DNA of 64,000 bases. Origin: Hamadaea sp. GTDB lineage: Bacteria > Actinomycetota > Actinomycetes > Mycobacteriales > Micromonosporaceae. The notes beneath the pieces were generated by a model. That model ran no database searches. It saw only the letters and a program-made list of their open reading frames with translations, and was not told the DNA's origin. This document shows positions 27,175 to 36,573 of the stretch, piece after piece. Location: positions 1 to 64,000 of the forward strand of contig NZ_JABFVK010000004.1 in assembly GCF_013362815.1 (NCBI RefSeq), read 5' to 3'. Both the position numbers and the translations under genes were made by a program. Numbering within the stretch: the stretch's first letter is position 1; every line of letters starts with the position of its first letter.

Positions 27175-27527
27175 GCCTGTTCAAGTGCCTTTCCACTCGC
27201 CTGCACGAGCCGGGGGAGGTCCTCCGGGCGTACGGCGGTCAGCGTAATGCGGCTGCCGTCGGTGAGGGCGGCCTCCACCCTGTTGCGGTCGGCCGGGACG
27301 AAAGCGTCGATCCGGGACCACGCGATCTTCCGGCTCGCGAAGAGCGCGCGTACGCGTACCCCGTTCGAGTCGGCGTCGGTGCCGGAGCGCCACGCCCAGA
27401 CGGCGAACGCGGCGATCGCCAGCGGAACGAAGACGAACCATCCCGAGGCCCGGAGCAGGGGCAATGCGCCGATGGCCGCGATGAGGCCGGCGACCGGCAC
27501 GGCGGTCGGCTGACGGAAGCTGGTCAC
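27168..27527 (-). CDS. Small PH-domain membrane protein
   Basis: This 119-residue protein has two hydrophobic helices (about residues 10-48) and a C-terminal segment (NGVRVRALFASRKIAWSRID) followed by FVPADRNRVEAALTDGSRIT, the pattern of actinobacterial membrane proteins with a bacterial PH domain. Function is unknown. GTG start at 27527. Confidence 0.78.
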   Translation of the reverse strand: MTSFRQPTAVPVAGLIAAIGALPLLRASGWFVFVPLAIAAFAVWAWRSGTDADSNGVRVRALFASRKIAWSRIDAFVPADRNRVEAALTDGSRITLTAVRPEDLPRLVQASGKALEQAQ

Positions 27528-27623
27528 CTGCGGATTCTCGCATGTCCTGCTAAGTGTCGGACATCACGGGAATACTGTCGGGGTTGGTGAAGGCAGCGTC
27601 GCTGGACCAATCGGGAGGTTGCG

Positions 27624-28712
27624 ATGTCCGTACTGCTGATGATCGGGACCGGCAAGGGCCTGTTCCTGGCCCGGCGGGAGCAGCCGGGGCAAGCGTGGCA
27701 GGTCGGTGTCCCGCACTTCCCGATGACGGCGATCTACGCGGTGGGCATCGACCCCCGCCCGGCTACTCCGCGGCTGCTCGCCGCGATCGACAGCTCTCAT
27801 TTCGGGCCGAGCGTGGCGGTCAGCGACGACCTCGGCGCCTCCTGGCGGGAGCCGGAGGAAGCGCCGATCGCCTTCCCGGCCGGGACCGAGACCTCGCTGC
27901 GGCGGGTTTGGGCCTTCGCGCCCGGTTCCGCTGCGGGTGACCCGTCCGTGGTGTGGGCCGGCACCGAACCGTCGGCGCTGTTCAAGTCGGTCGACGGCGG
28001 GGTGAGTTACGAGCTCGTGCAGAGTCTGTGGGACCACCCGCATCGGCCGCAGTGGGGCGAGGGATTCGGCGGGCAGGCCATCCACACGATCACCCCGCAC
28101 CCGGCCGACCCTGATCGCGTACTCGTCGCGATGTCGACCGGTGGCGTCTATCGCACCACCGACGGCGGCCGGACGTGGTCCGCCACCAACACCGGGATCA
28201 AGGCGTACTTCCTGCCCGACCAGTTCCCCGAATTCGGTCAATGCGTGCACAAGGTAGCCCGCGACCAGGCCAATCCGGAGCGGCTCTACCTGCAGAACCA
28301 CCACGGCGTCTACCGGTCCGACGATGACGGCGTGACCTGGACCTCGATCGCCGACGGCCTGCCGAGTGACTTCGGCTTTCCGGTGGTCGCGCACCCCGGC
28401 CGCGGCGACACGCTGTGGAACTTCCCGCTCACCGCCGACGGCAGCCGGTTCGCCCCGGACTTCAAGTGTCAGGTCTTCCGGAGTACCGACGCCGGGAAGT
28501 CCTGGCAGCCACAGTCGGCCGGGCTGCCGACCGAGCCGTTCTACTCGACCGTGCTGCGTGACGCGATGTGCACCGACACCGCCGATCCGGCCGGGGTCTA
28601 CTTCGGCGGGCGCAGCGGCGAGGTATACGCCAGCCCCGATGAAGGCGAGTCGTGGGAACGCGTCGCCACGCAACTCCCGGGCATCCTCTGCCTCCGGGCG
28701 GTCGCGCTGTGA
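27624..28712 (+). CDS. BNR/Asp-box beta-propeller protein (sialidase-like)
   Basis: This 362-residue cytoplasmic protein has no signal peptide. Six Asp-box type motifs are visible (SDDLGASW, SVDGGVSY, TTDGGRTW, SDDDGVTW, STDAGKSW, SPDEGESW), giving a six-bladed propeller like sialidases and VPS10-type proteins. The catalytic Arg triad of sialidases is not evident, so I do not call it an enzyme. GGGAGG precedes ATG 27624. The next gene, with a MoaD-like domain, overlaps its stop codon, so the products probably act together. Confidence 0.8.
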   Translation: MSVLLMIGTGKGLFLARREQPGQAWQVGVPHFPMTAIYAVGIDPRPATPRLLAAIDSSHFGPSVAVSDDLGASWREPEEAPIAFPAGTETSLRRVWAFAPGSAAGDPSVVWAGTEPSALFKSVDGGVSYELVQSLWDHPHRPQWGEGFGGQAIHTITPHPADPDRVLVAMSTGGVYRTTDGGRTWSATNTGIKAYFLPDQFPEFGQCVHKVARDQANPERLYLQNHHGVYRSDDDGVTWTSIADGLPSDFGFPVVAHPGRGDTLWNFPLTADGSRFAPDFKCQVFRSTDAGKSWQPQSAGLPTEPFYSTVLRDAMCTDTADPAGVYFGGRSGEVYASPDEGESWERVATQLPGILCLRAVAL

Positions 28713-29389
28713 GCGTCACGGTTCTGGTGCCCTCCGCTCTGCGTACGGAGATCGCGGGGGAGAAGTCCGTCTCGGTCGACGCCACCGGCGACCTCGCTGC
28801 AGTCCTGGCCGAGGTGGAACGGCAGTGGCCGCGGCTGGGTCGCCGGCTGCGAGACGAGCAGGGACAGCTGCGGCGCTACGTCAACGTCTACGTCGACGGT
28901 GAGGACTGCCGGGGCCTGGCCGGACTGGCCACCCCGGTCGCGGACGGCGCGGAGATCCAGGTGCTGCCGTCGGTCGCCGGTGGCTCGGAGTTCACGGCGG
29001 CCGACGGAGACAAGGTGCTCGCCGCCAACTTCGCCGACTGGGTACGCGACCTCAGCCTCACCGTCGAAGAGGTCGGCGCGGACTACGCGACGTTGCGCCT
29101 GCCCTGGTCGGCACGGCTCGCCCGGGAAGGCGGCGCGTTGTCGGGGCAGGCCCTGATGGCGGCGGCCGACACCGCGACGGTGATCGCGATCAGCTCGGCC
29201 AGGGGCGGCTTCGGCCCGATGACGACCGTGCAGCTCAACGCCACCTTCCAGCGTCCCGTCGTCGGAGTCGACGTGCTGGTGACCGCGCGCCTGACCAAGC
29301 TCGGCCGGTCGATGGCGTTCGCGCAGGTCGACATGGTGGCCGGCGGAGTTCTCGCCGCCCAGGCCACCACCGTGTACGCCCTGCTCTAA
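28709..29389 (+). CDS. Fusion of MoaD/ThiS-like ubiquitin-fold domain and hot-dog thioesterase
   Basis: The protein has 226 residues. Residues 1-92 form a MoaD/ThiS-type beta-grasp domain (YVNVYVDGEDCRGL, then QVLPSVAGG) ending in the Gly-Gly that is normally the free C-terminus used as a sulfur carrier. The reading frame continues without a stop into residues 93-226, a PaaI-like hot-dog domain (FTAADGDKVLAANF, SGQALMAAADTATVIA, ATFQRPVVGVDVLVTARLT). A usable thiocarboxylate would require proteolytic release. Otherwise the domain has another role. The GTG start overlaps the propeller gene stop. A lost stop codon between two once-separate genes is possible. Confidence 0.8.
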   Translation: MSVTVLVPSALRTEIAGEKSVSVDATGDLAAVLAEVERQWPRLGRRLRDEQGQLRRYVNVYVDGEDCRGLAGLATPVADGAEIQVLPSVAGGSEFTAADGDKVLAANFADWVRDLSLTVEEVGADYATLRLPWSARLAREGGALSGQALMAAADTATVIAISSARGGFGPMTTVQLNATFQRPVVGVDVLVTARLTKLGRSMAFAQVDMVAGGVLAAQATTVYALL

Positions 29390-29399
29390 GCCCGCTCGC

Positions 29400-29487
29400 G
29401 CGATCATGGTTGCGAGGAAACGATCAGGGCAGCGGGGACACGACACGCCGGTCGATCACGCCCGAAAGTTCATGATCGCGCGGAAAC
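29400..29487. repeat. Intergenic element family C, copy 1
   Basis: Contains GATCAGGGC, GGACACGACACGCCGGTCG, ATCACG and AAGTTCATGATCGCGCGG in that order. The same order recurs at 61812-61899 and, reversed, at 52192-52281. Nearly fills the gap between two convergent genes. Confidence 0.85.
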
Positions 29488-29513
29488 AACGGAGAAAAGC
29501 GCGGGAGAGGAGG

Positions 29514-30056
29514 TCAGAGGAGGGCGGACCAGAAGGGGACGCGAGCGAGGGACGAGCGAGCGTCCGAGCCCCCGACGCCGAACTCGCGGAAGAGGTAGTC
29601 GGCGAGGGTGTCGCCGTACACGGTGACGTCGGTCTGCATGACGGAGAAGATCGGCAGGTCGGCGACGTCCAGCGCGGGGGCGTACCGGTGGCCGTAGACG
29701 GGGACCAGTGTCGGGGCCTGCGCCAGGGCGCGCCGGGCCACGCCGACCGCCTTGTCGGGGGTGCTGGGTTTGATGCCCCAGGTCGGGAGCCAGAAGCCGT
29801 TCTCCTCGACGTCGAAGAGCACTCCTTCGATCGGGGCGGCCAGGGTTTCGCCGAGGAGGGCGGGGGAGCCGCGCCAGTCGGGCCAGCGCCGTGACCCGCC
29901 CGGTACGCCGGCCGCCAGCAGGGTGCGGTGATCGGGATTGAACCGGAAGCCGAACCGGGTTTCGAGGGCGCGCAGTTCGTCCCCGGTCAGGCCGGGCCCG
30001 ATCGGGGACGGTAGTGCACGCAGCAGCTGGTGGGCCACTGCCTGGGTCAACGGCAT
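29514..30056 (-). CDS. SMI1/KNR4-like protein
   Basis: This 180-residue protein contains LTGDELRALETRFGFRFNPDHRTLLAAGVPGG near its N-terminus, the hallmark order of SMI1/KNR4 domains. A LVPVYGHRYAP segment follows. Members include immunity proteins of polymorphic toxins and general regulators. No toxin gene is adjacent, so its role is open. ATG 30056 is the only plausible start. Confidence 0.75.
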   Translation of the reverse strand: MPLTQAVAHQLLRALPSPIGPGLTGDELRALETRFGFRFNPDHRTLLAAGVPGGSRRWPDWRGSPALLGETLAAPIEGVLFDVEENGFWLPTWGIKPSTPDKAVGVARRALAQAPTLVPVYGHRYAPALDVADLPIFSVMQTDVTVYGDTLADYLFREFGVGGSDARSSLARVPFWSALL

Positions 30057-30074
30057 GCCGTCAGGATATGCGGA

Positions 30075-32312
30075 TCAAGCCCGGGAACGGGCCGAAGAGC
30101 GGGCCGACAGCAGGGCGGAGCTGACGGCGAGCAGCAGGCACGCCCCGGTGACCCAGCCGACGGTGGCCCAGTGCAGGTGGAGGCGTACGGCGGTTTGGGT
30201 CTCCTCGGCGAGCCCGTGGGCCATCCCGGCCAGGCCGGGTACCACGACGGCCAGGCCGAGCAGGGCGCCGACCCCGACGACGAACACCGTCTCGACGGCC
30301 ACCGTACGGCGTACCTGCCGTTGCAGAGCGCCACTGCGGGACAGGACGAGCCGATCGGTTCGGCGGGCCTGGGCCGACATCGCCATCGTCGTCGCCACCG
30401 CGATTCCGGTGTAGCCGACCGACAGTCCGATGAGGACGAGCGCGAACAGCCACAACAGCCGGGTGTCTTCGGCGTACTCGCCCTCGGCGTAGGTCTGCGC
30501 GTCGACGACGCGAAGACCGAAGGAGGAGCCGCCGGAAGCGGAAGCGCCCATGGCGTACGGAGTCAGCGCCGAAGGATCGTGTGCCCGGACGACGTCCCGG
30601 GGAAGGACGAGATCCGCCCCGGACCGGGCAAACGGCACGGACAGCGATACACCGTCCGCGAAGGTCACGACCCGCGTCCCCGAAGCCGCAAACGACGCCC
30701 GGCCGAACGCGGAGAAGGCCTGCGAATCGGCGAACACCCGGGTGGTGAGGTCGCCGGAGCCGCCCGAGGCGCGTACTGCCGCGTCGGTCAGACCGGGTGT
30801 CTCGTCGGGCAGCGCCACGGAGATCCCGTGCAGCTCACGAGCCTTGCCCGCCGGGTACGCCTCCCGCATGGTCGCGACCATGCTGCTGAGCAGGACGGCG
30901 AGTCCGACCGTGGCGATGATCGGCGCGGCCGTGGCCGCCGTACGCCGGGTCGCGGTCTGGATCTCGCCGCGCACGAGCATCCCGGTCGCACCCCGGAGCC
31001 GCAGCAGTGGCCAAGTCACGAGTCGGGCCAGCGGTCCGAGCACGAGTGGTGCCCAAGCGGTCGCGGCGACGATCGCCGCCATCGCTGTGAACAGGGCGTT
31101 GTCGACTCGGTGGGCGGCATCGGCTGAGGCCGTCAAGATCGCCATAGCGCCGGTCAGAAGAGTGGCCAAGAGGGCGCAGATCCAGCGCATAGGCGTCATC
31201 GCCCGAGCCTCCACCGACGCGTCGAGCAGCGCCTCCATCGGGCGTACGCGCGCCGATCGGCGGGCGGCCGACCAGGACCCGGCCAGCCCCACGACCACGC
31301 CTACCACGACGGCTACCAGAATCGGCCCCAGCGTTGGGCGTACCACTAGATCTTCGTTCTCCAGCCCCGAATGGACCAGGAACCGGCCCAGGAGAGGCGC
31401 GGTGACCAGGCTGAGCAGCGCCCCCGCAGCCGCCGCCGCGACACCCACCAGCAGCGCCTCGCCCGCGATCAGCCGCCGGATCTGCCGGGGCGTGGCCCCG
31501 ACGAGCCGCAACAGGGCCAGTTCGCGGCGGCGATGCGCGGCCTGGAGCGCGAACGTGCCGGACACGACGAAGACGGTGACGAATCCCCCCAGCGTGGCCA
31601 TGGCGATGAGCAGCTGCGTGCCGAGCCAGCGGATGCGCGACTCCTGCTCGGGTTCGAGGATCTTGCGCTCGTCGCCGCTGACCACGACGCCGCGATCGCC
31701 CACGGTCGGCACAATGTCCGATGTGGACCAGACGCCGAGCGTGACGACACCCGGCGCGAGACGCGTCGCCAGCCGGTCAGACACGTAATAGCCGGGGCCG
31801 CTCACGGTGCCGACGACGGTCATCTCGGTCGGCCCGGCACCGGTCAGCAGCGGCACGCGCGTGCCGGGCCGCAGACCCAGCGCGGCGTCCACGACCAGCT
31901 CGCCGTCCGCGTCCGGCGCGCTTCCTTCGATCAACTTGTACGCACCCAGCAGCGCGCTGGACCAGTTATGACCGTCCGTGGCCGACAGGGGCCGGCCGTC
32001 GACCACCGCCTGGGCGTAGAAGCCGCGGTCCACGACGACCTGACTGACCCCGGGCTGGGCGGTGAGATCGGCCGTCAGCTGCTCGGTCTCGGCGACCGAC
32101 CAGGGCCGCATCGCCCGGACGACTCCGTCGGCGTTCTCGGCGACAGGCGCGTGCACGACGAGCGGGGCAGCGGCGAACCGCTCTGGGGTCTTCGGCGCGG
32201 CGGAGGCGTACACGAGCAGGGAGGTGGCGAGCAGCGTCACGCCGAGCGCGAGCGCGGCGAAGCTGCCCACGAACCCGCTGATGCGGCCGCGAATGGTGGC
32301 GGTGGCGATCAT
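30075..32312 (-). CDS. FtsX-type ABC transporter permease
   Basis: The protein has 745 residues. N-terminal membrane helix (IRGRISGFVGSFAALALGVT), a large extracytoplasmic domain, three helices in the first FtsX repeat (about 265-400), and a second repeat near the C-terminus, the layout of the MacB/FtsX-like two-repeat exporter family. It starts with ATG at 32312, overlapping the stop of the ATPase gene (ATGA). Substrate unknown; antibiotics, lipids or peptides are typical of such systems. Confidence 0.9.
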   Translation of the reverse strand: MIATATIRGRISGFVGSFAALALGVTLLATSLLVYASAAPKTPERFAAAPLVVHAPVAENADGVVRAMRPWSVAETEQLTADLTAQPGVSQVVVDRGFYAQAVVDGRPLSATDGHNWSSALLGAYKLIEGSAPDADGELVVDAALGLRPGTRVPLLTGAGPTEMTVVGTVSGPGYYVSDRLATRLAPGVVTLGVWSTSDIVPTVGDRGVVVSGDERKILEPEQESRIRWLGTQLLIAMATLGGFVTVFVVSGTFALQAAHRRRELALLRLVGATPRQIRRLIAGEALLVGVAAAAAGALLSLVTAPLLGRFLVHSGLENEDLVVRPTLGPILVAVVVGVVVGLAGSWSAARRSARVRPMEALLDASVEARAMTPMRWICALLATLLTGAMAILTASADAAHRVDNALFTAMAAIVAATAWAPLVLGPLARLVTWPLLRLRGATGMLVRGEIQTATRRTAATAAPIIATVGLAVLLSSMVATMREAYPAGKARELHGISVALPDETPGLTDAAVRASGGSGDLTTRVFADSQAFSAFGRASFAASGTRVVTFADGVSLSVPFARSGADLVLPRDVVRAHDPSALTPYAMGASASGGSSFGLRVVDAQTYAEGEYAEDTRLLWLFALVLIGLSVGYTGIAVATTMAMSAQARRTDRLVLSRSGALQRQVRRTVAVETVFVVGVGALLGLAVVVPGLAGMAHGLAEETQTAVRLHLHWATVGWVTGACLLLAVSSALLSARSSARSRA

Positions 32313-33031
32313 CGGACACCTGCTTCGAGCCGAGCCATCCGGGTGGCGATCTGCTCGGCGTCGGCCCCGCTGAGCTCCCCGACGACGCGACCGTCGGCCA
32401 GGAAGACGACGCGATCGGCGTACGCGGCCGCGACGGGATCGTGCGTGACCATGATGATCGTCTGCCCGTACGCGTCGACCGAGCGCCGCAGCAGGCCGAG
32501 CACCTCCCGTGAGGTGACCGTGTCGAGGGCGCCCGTCGGCTCGTCGGCGAACAGGACGTCGGGCCGGGTGATCAGGGCACGAGCGATCGCCACGCGCTGC
32601 TGCTGGCCACCGGAGAGCTCGGCCGGCCGGTGCTGGGCGCGGTCCGACAGCCCGACCTCGGTGAGGACTGCGAGGACGCGGTCGGCCTTGGGTCGGCGGC
32701 CGGCCAGCCGCAGCGGCAGTTCGACGTTCTGCGCGGCGGTCAGCGACGCGACCAGGTTGAACGCCTGGAACACGAAGCCGACGTGCTCGCGGCGCAGCAG
32801 CGTACGCCGGTGCTCGGACAGCCCGGCCAGCTCGACTCCGGCCAGCGTCACGCTGCCCGACGTGGGGTCGTCGAGGCCGGCGGCGCACTGCAGAAGCGTG
32901 GACTTGCCCGAACCGGACGGGCCCATGATCGCCGTAAAGGTGCCCCGGTCGAAGTCGAGGTCGACGCCGTCGAGCGCGGTGACCTGCTGGTAAGTCTTGC
33001 GGAGACCGTCGAGGCGGACTGTGGTTGACAT
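32309..33031 (-). CDS. ABC transporter ATP-binding protein (MacB/LolD type)
   Basis: This 240-residue protein has Walker A MGPSGSGKST, the Q-loop region VFQAFNLV, signature LSGGQQQR, Walker B VLFADEPTGALD and H-loop VTHD. It is the energising subunit of the FtsX-type exporter downstream. ATG 33031 is preceded by GAAGG. The gene is divergent from a two-component system, a common arrangement for exporters induced by the drug or envelope stress they relieve. Confidence 0.95.
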   Translation of the reverse strand: MSTTVRLDGLRKTYQQVTALDGVDLDFDRGTFTAIMGPSGSGKSTLLQCAAGLDDPTSGSVTLAGVELAGLSEHRRTLLRREHVGFVFQAFNLVASLTAAQNVELPLRLAGRRPKADRVLAVLTEVGLSDRAQHRPAELSGGQQQRVAIARALITRPDVLFADEPTGALDTVTSREVLGLLRRSVDAYGQTIIMVTHDPVAAAYADRVVFLADGRVVGELSGADAEQIATRMARLEAGVR

Positions 33032-33088
33032 GCCTTCGATTCCAGTCCGATTCGGCGTGGAGATCATTGCCACAGGCGTGACTTCACG

Positions 33089-33113
33089 GGTAGTGCCAGC
33101 ACTACCGCTTTTT
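33089..33113 (+). promoter_or_regulatory. Palindrome with T-run between exporter and sensor kinase genes
   Basis: GGTAGTGC-CA-GCACTACC is a perfect 8-bp inverted repeat in the 109-base divergent promoter. On the plus strand it is followed by CGCTTTTTTG, so it could be the response regulator operator or a terminator/attenuator hairpin ahead of the kinase GTG at 33141. Confidence 0.6.
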
Positions 33114-33140
33114 TGAAGTCGATCTCGTTATCGTCGAGGC

Positions 33141-34367
33141 GTGCAGACCCGAACCGCCTGGCAGGCCATCGCCCAGCGGCCGCTGCGGTTCCTGACCTCG
33201 TCCTGGCCGTGGCGCTCGTTGGCGTACCTCGTGACCGGGGTGGCCGTCGGCGTCGTCACCGGCCTGCTGATGATCGGGCTCGCGGCGGCCGGGGTGCTGT
33301 TGCTGATCGTCGTCGTCGGGATCGGCGTCCTCGTCGTCACCGCGCTGGCCGGGATCTACGTCGCCCGGTTCGAGCGCTGGCGGCTGCGGCTCGTCGATCT
33401 CGACCGCGCTGCCGACCCGCACCGGAAGCCGTCCGCGCCCGGTCTGCGGGCCTGGCTGACGACCCGGTTACGCGAGCAGGCGACCTGGCGGGAGTTCAGC
33501 TTCGTCGTCATCTGGCTGGGCGGGCTGTGGTTCGTCGACCTCGGCGTCCTGGCCCTGACGCTGTGGCTGCCGTTCTACTTCATGAGCGTGCCGATCGCCG
33601 ACCCGAATACCTGGCCCTGGATGGTCATCGGGATCGCCATGCTGCTCCCCGCGCCGTACACGATCACGGCTTGGGCCGGCGCCCGCGCCGCCCTGACGCG
33701 GGCACTCCTCGCGCCGCGGGACGACGAGCTCGGCGTACGCCTCGACGAGGTGACCCGGTCGCGGGCGCGCCTGGTCGACGCGTTCGAGTCGGAGCGGCGG
33801 CGGATCGAACGGGACCTCCACGACGGCGCACAGCAGCGGTTGGTCTCGCTCAGCGTTCAGCTGGGCCTGGCCCGGCTCGACGTCGCGCCCGACTCGGCCG
33901 TCGCGAACCAGCTGGCGGCAGCACAAGAGCAGGTCACGTTGGTGCTGAGCGAACTGCGCGACCTCGTACGCGGAGTGCACCCGCAGGTGCTGACCGATCA
34001 CGGGCTGGCCGCCGCGATCGAGGAGATCGCCGACCGTGCGCCGATTCCGGTCACCGTCGACATCCGCCTGCCCGGCCGGGTGGCCGGGGTGGTCGAGCTG
34101 ACGGCGTACTTCGTGATCGCCGAAGCGCTCGTCAACGTCGCCAAGCACGCCAGTGCGTCGCATGCGTCCGTCCGGGGCCGCCTCGAACCCGACCTCCTCG
34201 TCATCGAGGTACGCGACGACGGCGTCGGCGGGGCGGACCCGTCCGCCGGCAGCGGCTTGACCGGGCTGGCCGATCGAGTCGCCGTCGTGGACGGCCGCGT
34301 ACGCCTGTCGAGCCCGCCCGGCGGCCCGACCCTGCTCCACGTGGAGATCCCATGCCACTCCGTGTAG
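33141..34367 (+). CDS. Sensor histidine kinase (HisKA_3 type)
   Basis: This 408-residue protein has an N-terminal sensor region with about four membrane helices (32-74 and 118-170). The HisKA_3 dimerisation motif RRIERDLHDGAQQRL carries the phosphoacceptor His, and the ATPase G-boxes include VRDDGVGG and GLTGLADRV. It pairs with the LuxR-type regulator that overlaps its 3' end by 16 bases. It probably senses membrane or drug stress and controls the divergent ABC exporter. Confidence 0.94.
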   Translation: MQTRTAWQAIAQRPLRFLTSSWPWRSLAYLVTGVAVGVVTGLLMIGLAAAGVLLLIVVVGIGVLVVTALAGIYVARFERWRLRLVDLDRAADPHRKPSAPGLRAWLTTRLREQATWREFSFVVIWLGGLWFVDLGVLALTLWLPFYFMSVPIADPNTWPWMVIGIAMLLPAPYTITAWAGARAALTRALLAPRDDELGVRLDEVTRSRARLVDAFESERRRIERDLHDGAQQRLVSLSVQLGLARLDVAPDSAVANQLAAAQEQVTLVLSELRDLVRGVHPQVLTDHGLAAAIEEIADRAPIPVTVDIRLPGRVAGVVELTAYFVIAEALVNVAKHASASHASVRGRLEPDLLVIEVRDDGVGGADPSAGSGLTGLADRVAVVDGRVRLSSPPGGPTLLHVEIPCHSV

Positions 34368-34999
34368 TCCTGGCCGAGGATTCGCTGCTGCTCCGCGAGG
34401 GACTGATCGGGCTCCTGAGCCGGTTCGGTCACGAGGTCGTCGACGCGGTGGGGGAGGCGGGCGCGATCGCGGCGGCGGTTCGGGCGGCCGAGCCCGACCT
34501 GCTCATCACCGACGTACGCATGCCGCCCAGCAACACCGACGACGGCCTGCGCGCTGCAGTCGAGCTGCGTCAGGAGCGGCCGGAGCTGCCGGTGCTCGTC
34601 TTGAGCCAGTACGTCGAGCAGTCCTACGCGGTGCGCCTGCTCGACTCGGGCGGTGGGCTGGCCGTCGGTTACCTGCTCAAGGACCGAGTGGGAGCGATCG
34701 CCGACTTCGTGCAGGCGGTCGAGCGGGTGGCCGAGGGCGGCACGGTCGTCGACCCCGAGGTCGTACGCCAATTGCTCCGCCGACGCCGGGATCCGCTGGA
34801 ACGGCTCAGCGCCCGGGAACGGGAAGTGCTGGCGTTGATGGCGGAGGGCCGGTCGAACGCGGCCGTCGCGAAGCAGCTGTTCGTCACCGAAGCAGCCGTG
34901 AACAAGCACGTACGCAGCATCTTCGCCAAGCTCGACCTGCCTCAGGACACCGAGGACCATCGGCGGGTGCTCGCCGTGCTCGCGTACCTCCGCGCTTAG
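34352..34999 (+). CDS. NarL/LuxR-family response regulator
   Basis: This 215-residue protein has a receiver domain with acidic pocket LAEDSLLLREG, phospho-acceptor Asp in LLITDVRMPP and the YLLKDR Lys. A C-terminal LuxR helix-turn-helix follows: LSAREREVLALMAEGRSNAA, then VTEAAVNKHVRSIFAKLDL. Cognate to the upstream kinase (overlapping genes). The palindrome at 33089-33106 is a candidate target. Confidence 0.95.
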   Translation: MPLRVVLAEDSLLLREGLIGLLSRFGHEVVDAVGEAGAIAAAVRAAEPDLLITDVRMPPSNTDDGLRAAVELRQERPELPVLVLSQYVEQSYAVRLLDSGGGLAVGYLLKDRVGAIADFVQAVERVAEGGTVVDPEVVRQLLRRRRDPLERLSAREREVLALMAEGRSNAAVAKQLFVTEAAVNKHVRSIFAKLDLPQDTEDHRRVLAVLAYLRA

Positions 35000-35010
35000 C
35001 TGCCTTTCCG

Positions 35011-35073
35011 CTGCAGATCACGGTTACGCAGGCCAAACCGGCTGCGGGAGGCATGCGTAACCGTGATCTGCAG
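35011..35073. repeat. Palindromic element family B, copy 3
   Basis: CTGCAGATCACGGTTACGCA and its complement TGCGTAACCGTGATCTGCAG form 20-bp perfect arms around a GGCC-rich centre. This is the best-preserved family B copy. It lies between the convergent response regulator and glyA genes. Confidence 0.93.
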
Positions 35074-35080
35074 GAACGGT

Positions 35081-36346
<1,266 letters not shown>

Positions 36347-36374
36347 GGGGTCAACCTCCTGGCAGACGTAACCC

Positions 36375-36468
36375 GGCCGGCACCCAGGCGCACGGTGCAT
36401 GTGGCCGATCGGATCGCTCCCCGGTGGTTCTCCACCCGAAGTTCGGCGCCAGTCGCGACCTGTCGAAG
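36375..36468 (-). ncRNA. ZTP (pfl) riboswitch in the glyA leader
   Basis: Read on the minus strand, the leader shows the conserved blocks of the pfl RNA motif in order: GTCGCGACTGGCG, GTGGAGAACCACCGGGGAGC, and after a variable stem GCGCCTGGGTGCC. The known ligand is ZTP/ZMP (AICAR), which accumulates when 10-formyl-THF is short, and known targets include glyA, folD and purH. In actinobacteria control is often at translation initiation, which the nearby AGGAGG would allow. Boundaries are approximate. Confidence 0.85.
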
Positions 36469-36573
36469 TTTAGGCCACCTCGGTCCGGGGGCTATCGGAG
36501 TGTTGACACTTAACCGGTTCAGTGATGTGATGGCGCTCTCACACGGACATCCATCGCCTCTAGGAGTACGCCC

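Noticed and set aside
27624-28712. True sialidase
   Set aside because: Asp boxes occur in many propellers; no signal peptide and no clear Arg triad, so only the fold is claimed.
30075-32888. Permease frame extended far upstream through the ATPase gene
   Set aside because: The extension reads the ATPase gene out of frame. The conserved permease start is ATG 32312, overlapping the ATPase stop.
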